Assembly (NCBI GenBank): GCA_947630635.1
Contig: CANRIJ010000053.1
Coordinates: forward strand, 1-9,951
Direction of reading: 5' to 3'
Source of the DNA: an uncultured Spirochaetaceae bacterium
GTDB lineage: Bacteria > Spirochaetota > Spirochaetia > Sphaerochaetales > Sphaerochaetaceae
DNA: 9,951 nt
The notes beneath the pieces are model-generated. The model was not told the origin of the DNA. It saw only the letters and a list, made by a program, of their open reading frames with translations, and searched no databases. This document shows positions 6,041-9,951 of the stretch, in pieces. Position numbers and translations under genes: made by a program. How positions within the stretch are numbered: the first letter of the stretch is position 1; each line of letters starts with the position of its first letter.

Positions 6041-7569
6041 TGCACAGACAGTTTCTGCGTCTCTTTCTGTCGATTGTTTCGATAACCGTACTTGTGCTTT
6101 TTCTCCAGCTGGCTTTCTTCCTGATTTTCAACAGATTCATGGAGAACTCCTGGAAGGAGACGATATTTGATGAGTTTGCTGCCTCAATTGACAATACAGT
6201 TACCTCTATAGATCTCGAATCTGGAAACAACATTGGCAGTCTCATTGTTGGTGCCTCTTCCGAGAGAATATCTGGAATAGTCTTCAGGGATAAATCCGGC
6301 AGAATAGCACTTGCCATGGGCGTGAGTCCTAAGGGCCTTCCAGTTCCCCAGGTAATGGAGAATTACAACTCAGAGAGCGTGAGTGCCATCAAGAATTTGA
6401 AGCTCAAGGTCTCAAGTGAGGTCGATAATCTCAATGTTCACGATATTAAGATCGATAGGCCAAAATACCGCCTCTCACTTGATTTCACAGTCTATCCAAA
6501 TGGCATAAAGGGACCGATTAACAGTATTGCATTTGAGAGCATCGATCTCAGTGGCAAGGAGAGCGTCTCGTACCCCGATAAGATAAATAGCAAGGATGTA
6601 GCCGGCACGATAGAGATAGCTGTCAATGGGGAAGTCGAGTCATACCTGGATGTTCTTGTCTTCAGCCTCGATTACTATAATCCCACTCGCTATATAATCA
6701 ACTCGCTTCTAAATGGCTTTGTTGTAACGCTCTTTGTCGGCATTTTGATTGCACTAGTCGGTGCATACATCATATCAAGAAAGAATGGTCGCTATGTCAA
6801 ATCGATTCTCAGCTCTCTTGAGTCTCTCTCAAAGGGCGAGCATGACGTTAAGAGGATAAAAACGAGAATCAGCGACTACTGGAGAATTAGCAACGCCATT
6901 ATCGAGCTTGATAAGAACCTCAAGCGCCACTCTGAGCTCAGAAAAGAGTGGATAAGAAGCATATCTCATGATTTGAATACTCCAGTTGCAAGCATGAATA
7001 TCCTCATTGAGTGCGCAAAGGATGGAATCTATCCGCTAGATATGGCACTGATAGAGAAGATCAAAAATGAGAATGACGCCCTTAAGGAGCGAATTGCCTC
7101 TATTGCCTTCTATTCGTATCTGCTCTCTCCCGACACAAAGGCAAAATCAGAGAGAATCTCTCTTATAAATGAGATAGACAGCGCAATAATGGCGGTTGCC
7201 GGAAAGTATACTCTCTCGGTCGATCCCGATATCTATATACAGGGAGATTCAGAGTTGATATTAAGGGCACTTGAGGAGGTAATGAAGAACGCAGTCTCCT
7301 ATTCTAAGGGCTCCGATGAGATTCGGCTCTATGCAGAGAGGTATGGGGATTTTATCGTACTGAGAGTAGTCAACGGTGGAACGCTTCCTCTTCCAATGCC
7401 TAATTTCTTTGAGCCGTGGGCAAAGGGCGACGAGTCAAGAAATTCATCTGGATCTGGAATGGGGCTCTCAATTGTCTACCAGATAATGATAATGAATGGC
7501 GGTAGAGTATCTATTAGCCAAGCAGGAGAGAATGTGGTTCTTGCTCTTTACCTTGTAGAGTCAAAATAG
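6040..7569 (+). CDS. Membrane-bound sensor histidine kinase
   Basis: This 509-residue kinase is the partner of the response regulator just upstream; its ATG shares the last base of the regulator's TAA stop, with AAGAGGG at 6029-6035 as ribosome site. A first membrane helix (about 8-32) and a second (about 222-245) bracket an extracytoplasmic sensor region of about 185 residues that I do not recognise. A HAMP-like linker follows (about 246-295). The dimerisation and phosphoacceptor domain carries His310 in SISHDLNTP. The ATP-binding domain has the N box with Asn417 (EEVMKNAVSYS) and a G2 box GSGMGLSIV (471-479). The G1 box is degenerate: VVNGG stands where DxGxG is expected. Many active kinases show such a change, so activity is still likely. 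Its 3' end overlaps the convergent phosphodiesterase gene by nine bases. The signal sensed cannot be told from the sequence. Confidence 0.95.
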   Translation: MHRQFLRLFLSIVSITVLVLFLQLAFFLIFNRFMENSWKETIFDEFAASIDNTVTSIDLESGNNIGSLIVGASSERISGIVFRDKSGRIALAMGVSPKGLPVPQVMENYNSESVSAIKNLKLKVSSEVDNLNVHDIKIDRPKYRLSLDFTVYPNGIKGPINSIAFESIDLSGKESVSYPDKINSKDVAGTIEIAVNGEVESYLDVLVFSLDYYNPTRYIINSLLNGFVVTLFVGILIALVGAYIISRKNGRYVKSILSSLESLSKGEHDVKRIKTRISDYWRISNAIIELDKNLKRHSELRKEWIRSISHDLNTPVASMNILIECAKDGIYPLDMALIEKIKNENDALKERIASIAFYSYLLSPDTKAKSERISLINEIDSAIMAVAGKYTLSVDPDIYIQGDSELILRALEEVMKNAVSYSKGSDEIRLYAERYGDFIVLRVVNGGTLPLPMPNFFEPWAKGDESRNSSGSGMGLSIVYQIMIMNGGRVSISQAGENVVLALYLVESK

Positions 7570-8112
7570 CCAGAGATCCTCTTTCATTATGATTTTGCCC
7601 GAAAATAGCTCTCTTATCTGGAGAGAGCCCTCTCCTAAAATAGCATAGCTCTCTTTAAAGCCGTTTTTTGGTATGGAGATCGATCCAGGATTTATTAAGA
7701 GAGTCTTATTCAGTCTCTTGATTTCGGGTATATGTGTGTGACCATAGAGGATGATTTTGCCACTTTTGAGATTGGAGAAATCTAAATGGTGACCATGAGT
7801 GAGAGTGATTCTAAGCTTTTCATACTCTATTTCCCTTTCATTTTGGCTTAAATCAAATGGCAAGACCATCAGGTCTACCTCCGCATCGCAGTTGCCCCTT
7901 ACTGCGATTATCTTATCTTTGACGCTTTCAAGGAGCTTAATTGCTCCTTTTGGATTGTAGCTGGGCGGTATATCATTTCTTGGACCATGGTAGAGAATAT
8001 CTCCAAGCAGGATTATTGCGCTTGAGTCTATGCTTCTCTCTATTTCCAGCAGCCTTTTGACTGTATCTTCTCTTCCATGTATATCTGAGGCAATTATAAG
8101 AGGCTTTTTCAT
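7561..8112 (-). CDS. yfcE: YfcE/MJ0936-family metallophosphodiesterase
   Basis: This 183-residue cytoplasmic protein belongs to the calcineurin-like phosphoesterases of the YfcE type; E. coli YfcE has 184 residues. All metal-binding motifs are present and in order: SDIHG (D10, H12), LGDILYHGPRN (D38), VRGNCDAEVD (N74, D76), THGHH (H106), GHTHIP (H125, H127) and NPGSISIPK. The extended YHGPRN and SYNP segments are shared with E. coli YfcE and set it apart from shorter relatives. E. coli YfcE hydrolyses phosphodiester test substrates with Mn2+; its natural substrate is not settled, so none is assigned here. The gene stands alone, convergent with the histidine kinase (nine-base overlap) and divergent from the DUF4180 gene. 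No good Shine-Dalgarno sequence precedes its ATG (upstream bases read GAGTTTATT), so initiation is probably weak. Confidence 0.94.
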   Translation of the reverse strand: MKKPLIIASDIHGREDTVKRLLEIERSIDSSAIILLGDILYHGPRNDIPPSYNPKGAIKLLESVKDKIIAVRGNCDAEVDLMVLPFDLSQNEREIEYEKLRITLTHGHHLDFSNLKSGKIILYGHTHIPEIKRLNKTLLINPGSISIPKNGFKESYAILGEGSLQIRELFSGKIIMKEDLWLF

Positions 8113-8199
8113 AATAAACTCATAGAATCTTCACAAATAGGATATAACGCGTACACATTAAGTGATGAAAATCTTAGTTGAGAAGCATGACTTCTAATT

Positions 8200-8250
8200 A
8201 GTTCCTCCCTCTAAAAGAACTTTTTGCCCATAGCGATATGGGCCATTTTT
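8200..8250 (+). ncRNA. Candidate small RNA 3' end or attenuating leader upstream of the DUF4180 gene
   Basis: The 196-base divergent spacer 8113-8308 contains two adjacent hairpins on the + strand. The first has a five-base stem, AGTTC (8200-8204) with GAACT (8217-8221), and a 12-base loop rich in C (CTCCCTCTAAAA). The second is the intrinsic terminator at 8226-8250. The nearest + strand gene upstream ends at 7569, so a terminator here makes best sense if transcription starts within the spacer. The 5' end is not fixed. Weak promoter-like elements are TTCACA at 8130-8135 and TATAAC at 8143-8148. A further imperfect hairpin (GTCTTT 8263-8268 with AAAGAC 8276-8281) lies between the terminator and the DUF4180 gene. 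The product could be a trans-acting small RNA or a leader controlling that gene. I do not recognise a known RNA family. Confidence 0.3.
8226..8250 (+). terminator. Intrinsic terminator with GNRA tetraloop
   Basis: GCCCATA (8226-8232) pairs perfectly with TATGGGC (8237-8243) around a GCGA tetraloop. After a two-base gap (CA) comes a run of five T (8246-8250). The opposite strand has the same stem followed by a run of A, so termination is expected only on the + strand. It lies 58 bases before the DUF4180 start codon. Confidence 0.6.
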
Positions 8251-8297
8251 ATCACAGCTCTTGTCTTTAATCTTAAAAGACTTACTTTTTAGCTAGT

Positions 8298-8302
8298 GAG
8301 GA
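8298..8302 (+). promoter_or_regulatory. Shine-Dalgarno site of the DUF4180 gene
   Basis: GAGGA lies six bases before the ATG at 8309. A second ATG at 8304 is in another frame and too close to this site, so 8309 is the preferred start. Confidence 0.6.
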
Positions 8303-8308
8303 AATGAA

Positions 8309-8710
8309 ATGAAAGCTGAAACAAGAAAGAGCAAATATGGTCTTAGCATTTGCGATATCTATTCAGATGTGCCAATCGTGGCAAACCCAGATGATTTCAA
8401 GGAGATTCTTGGAACTGCATCTTTGACATCAGATTCTAAATCCATACTTATAAATTCAGAGGCCTTTTCCACTGATTTTTATAACTTGGAGAGTGGATTG
8501 ATGGGGCATATTCTGAAACTTCTTTCAGACTATGGCTACAGAATGTCTGTCTATGGGGACTTTGGTTCGATGAATATTAAGAGATACCTTGACTATTTGG
8601 GAGAGAGCACCCCCGGAACTGATTTTATATTCTTTGTACCAGATATAAATCAGGGAATGGAGATGCTTGAGAGATCATCGCGTCCACTTGGTGCTGAGTA
8701 CGAAGGCTGA
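8309..8710 (+). CDS. DUF4180 domain-containing protein
   Basis: This 133-residue soluble protein matches the DUF4180 family by its most typical stretch: ILINSEAFSTDFYNLESGLMG (46-66), then HILKLLSDYG, a VYGDF segment (81-85) and a C-terminal DFIFFVPDINQGMEML (105-120), where the family usually ends FFV...EAL..L. It has no signal peptide and no membrane helix, so it is cytoplasmic. The family has no established biochemical function. The short size and alternating alpha/beta pattern resemble STAS-like folds, but that is only an impression. It is preceded by a terminator-bearing spacer and followed after 66 bases by aroB, which appears to have its own promoter. It may therefore be a single-gene unit whose expression depends on readthrough or on a promoter after 8250. 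Confidence 0.82.
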   Translation: MKAETRKSKYGLSICDIYSDVPIVANPDDFKEILGTASLTSDSKSILINSEAFSTDFYNLESGLMGHILKLLSDYGYRMSVYGDFGSMNIKRYLDYLGESTPGTDFIFFVPDINQGMEMLERSSRPLGAEYEG

Positions 8711-8742
8711 TATTCTTTTATCCTATTGTCTATTTGATGTAT

Positions 8743-8770
8743 TCGACACTTTTTCATAGTCTGCTAGAAT
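8743..8770 (+). promoter_or_regulatory. Sigma-70-like promoter of aroB, implying a leaderless message
   Basis: TCGACA (8743-8748) and TAGAAT (8765-8770) each match the bacterial consensus at five of six positions and are separated by 16 bases. Transcription would start six to eight bases after the -10, at 8776-8778, which coincides with the aroB ATG (8777). The bases between them (CACTCT) contain no ribosome-binding site, in agreement with a leaderless transcript. Confidence 0.5.
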
Positions 8771-8776
8771 CACTCT

Positions 8777-9823
8777 ATGAATAAGTGCCTTACCCTTGAT
8801 TTGAAAAACGGCAATTCCACCGCTGTCTATATGTCAGATGACCTAGAGAGCCTAAGAAAGAGGCTTATGGAGAGTTATGGTTCCTCTTTTATGGTTTCTG
8901 ATGACAATACCGAATATATAATCGCTCCAGTCACAGAGAGTAGGCTCTCCATAATGCATGGAGAGAGCAATAAGAACTATAAAAGCATATTGGAGATCCT
9001 TGATAAGGCATTAGCGCTCTCTCTTTCAAGGGACTCCATCTTTATCGGAGTAGGAGGCGGGGTGATATGCGATATGACAGCCCTTGCATCCTCTCTATAT
9101 ATGAGAGGGGCAAGGCTTATACTCGTGCCAACTACGCTTCTTTCAATGGTTGATGCCTCTCTTGGAGGAAAGACAGGCATAGATTATGAGGGCTATAAGA
9201 ATATAATTGGCACATTTTATCCGGCAGAGGAGGTCTTGATCTCATCAGCAGTCTTAGAGACTCTTCCAGAGAGCGAATTCCTATCTGGCATGGGTGAGGT
9301 TGTGAAGCATGCGCTCTTGTCCTCTGATAGCGCTCTATATGACTATCTCAGTGATAATAGCGCTCTTATCATGCAGCGTGATAAGAGAGCCCTTTCTGAG
9401 ATGATAAGGCTTTCGCTTTTGGTAAAGTGCCAATTTCTAGAGAAAGATCCTGAGGAGAAGCTTGGAATAAGAAGCTTTTTGAATTTTGGGCACACCTATG
9501 CTCACGCAGTAGAGACAATCACGCATTATGGCATCTCCCATGGAGAGGCTGTTGTCTATGGAATGAGGTGTGCTTTGAAGGTGGGAGAGGAGATTGGAGT
9601 CACTTCTCATGAGATTAGAGAGCGCTCTCTGTCTCTTATTGGCAAATTCCCATTTAAGAGAGTCTCTTTTTCTGGCGATAGGGAAAAAGAGGCTATATTT
9701 GAGGCGACTCTAAAGGATAAGAAAAAGAAGGACAGCGTGGTTCGTTTCGTTTTATTGGAGGATATGGGAAGACCGGTATTGAGGAGCCTCTCGAAGTCAG
9801 AGGTCATCTCCTCAATTCTCTAG
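8777..9823 (+). CDS. aroB: 3-dehydroquinate synthase
   Basis: This cytoplasmic enzyme converts DAHP to 3-dehydroquinate, the second step of the shikimate pathway, using NAD+ and a divalent metal. At 348 residues it is close to the usual length (E. coli about 362), with a slightly shorter N-terminal half. The NAD-binding motif GGGVICD (93-99) is present, followed by PTTLLSMVDASLGGKTGID, KNIIGTFYPA and GMGEVVKHALL. The expected metal ligands are E174 (GMGE), H239 (NFGHTYAHA) and H255 (SHGEAV), and lysines and histidines of the active site are intact, so it should be active. Sugar-cyclising relatives share the fold, but the shikimate motifs favour AroB. No Shine-Dalgarno sequence precedes the ATG, while a good promoter does, suggesting a leaderless message. 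Its TAG stop forms a CTAG palindrome with the stop of the converging gene. Confidence 0.96.
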   Translation: MNKCLTLDLKNGNSTAVYMSDDLESLRKRLMESYGSSFMVSDDNTEYIIAPVTESRLSIMHGESNKNYKSILEILDKALALSLSRDSIFIGVGGGVICDMTALASSLYMRGARLILVPTTLLSMVDASLGGKTGIDYEGYKNIIGTFYPAEEVLISSAVLETLPESEFLSGMGEVVKHALLSSDSALYDYLSDNSALIMQRDKRALSEMIRLSLLVKCQFLEKDPEEKLGIRSFLNFGHTYAHAVETITHYGISHGEAVVYGMRCALKVGEEIGVTSHEIRERSLSLIGKFPFKRVSFSGDREKEAIFEATLKDKKKKDSVVRFVLLEDMGRPVLRSLSKSEVISSIL

Positions 9824-9951
9824 TCTTCGCTTAAGTCCATTGCCTTCTCAATATTGATAATTGTATTCTCCAGGCTTTTTCTGACCTTTGTCTCTTTCTT
9901 TGGGATCATATCCAAAATCACAGACAGGGAGTAGAGCGTCTCATTTATGGC
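9820..9951 (-). CDS. C-terminal end of an unidentified protein (partial)
   Basis: An open frame on the minus strand runs from the right edge of the window to a TAG at 9822-9820, giving the last 43 residues of a protein. The tail is helical-looking and charged (KKETKVRKSLENTIINIEKAM), ending in acidic DLSED. Codon use (GAG, AAG, AGA) fits the neighbouring genes and the frame is open all the way, which supports a real gene. There is too little to name a family. It converges on aroB, and the two stop codons overlap in one CTAG. Confidence 0.6.
   Translation of the reverse strand, partial: AINETLYSLSVILDMIPKKETKVRKSLENTIINIEKAMDLSED

Noticed and set aside
7608..7628. Hairpin GCTCTCT...AGAGAGC near the end of the phosphodiesterase gene, considered as a terminator
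   Set aside because: It is inside coding sequence about 40 bases before the yfcE stop, has no T run on the + strand and only TATTTT on the minus strand. CTCT/AGAG words are very common in this window, so such pairing is expected by chance.
8184..8195. Short symmetry AGAAGCATGACTTCT near 8181-8195, similar to the repeat at 5332-5354
   Set aside because: The arms are only five bases and the centre does not pair, so a shared operator cannot be supported.
1..9951. CRISPR array, tRNA or rRNA genes, insertion sequences, phage or toxin-antitoxin genes
   Set aside because: No regularly spaced repeats, cloverleaf-like segments, terminal inverted repeats or transposase-like frames were seen on either strand.

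Overview
The window looks like ordinary chromosome from a bacterium of moderate GC content, most likely a spirochaete (possibly a host-associated relative of Sphaerochaeta or Treponema). This placement is an inference. It rests on the eukaryote-like (type 2) isoleucyl-tRNA synthetase, a short lipoprotein wedged between two tRNA synthetase genes, and a long Gx-type membrane protein next to a NusG-domain-II protein. Glutamate is coded mostly by GAG and arginine mostly by AGA/AGG throughout. I see no rRNA, tRNA, CRISPR array, insertion sequence, phage gene or toxin-antitoxin pair.

Layout. Positions 1-3855 (+) hold a tightly overlapping unit: the 3' two-thirds of ileS, a lipoprotein of unknown function whose ATG shares one base with the ileS stop, and trpS, whose GTG start overlaps the lipoprotein stop by four bases. 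Positions 3848-5249 (-) hold a two-gene unit: a small anchored NusG-domain-II protein, then a Gx-transporter-family membrane protein with an extra C-terminal membrane domain. A 98-base divergent spacer separates this from a two-component system on the + strand (OmpR-type regulator, then histidine kinase, 5348-7569). On the - strand, 7561-8112 encodes a YfcE-type metallophosphodiesterase. The spacer 8113-8308 is the only sizeable non-coding stretch. It contains two hairpins, the second a convincing intrinsic terminator on the + strand, although no + strand gene lies immediately upstream. A DUF4180 protein (8309-8710) and aroB (8777-9823) follow. The window ends inside a - strand gene whose stop codon interlocks with that of aroB in a CTAG palindrome.

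How the genes relate. ileS and trpS are translation genes and aroB starts the chorismate pathway, which feeds aromatic amino acid synthesis. The NusG-II/Gx pair resembles pairs found in extracytosolic electron-transfer and flavinylation loci of other bacteria. The adjacent divergent two-component system is a candidate regulator of it, but nothing in the sequence proves that.

Points that deserve attention: a perfect 9-bp inverted repeat across the start codon of the response regulator; promoter-like elements placing transcription starts at or near the start codons of the response regulator and aroB, neither of which has a Shine-Dalgarno sequence; a four-cysteine iron-sulfur-type motif in TrpRS; and a possible small RNA or attenuator upstream of the DUF4180 gene. 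I found no clearly new multi-gene system. The candidates here are small-scale regulatory structures and one unusual domain fusion.
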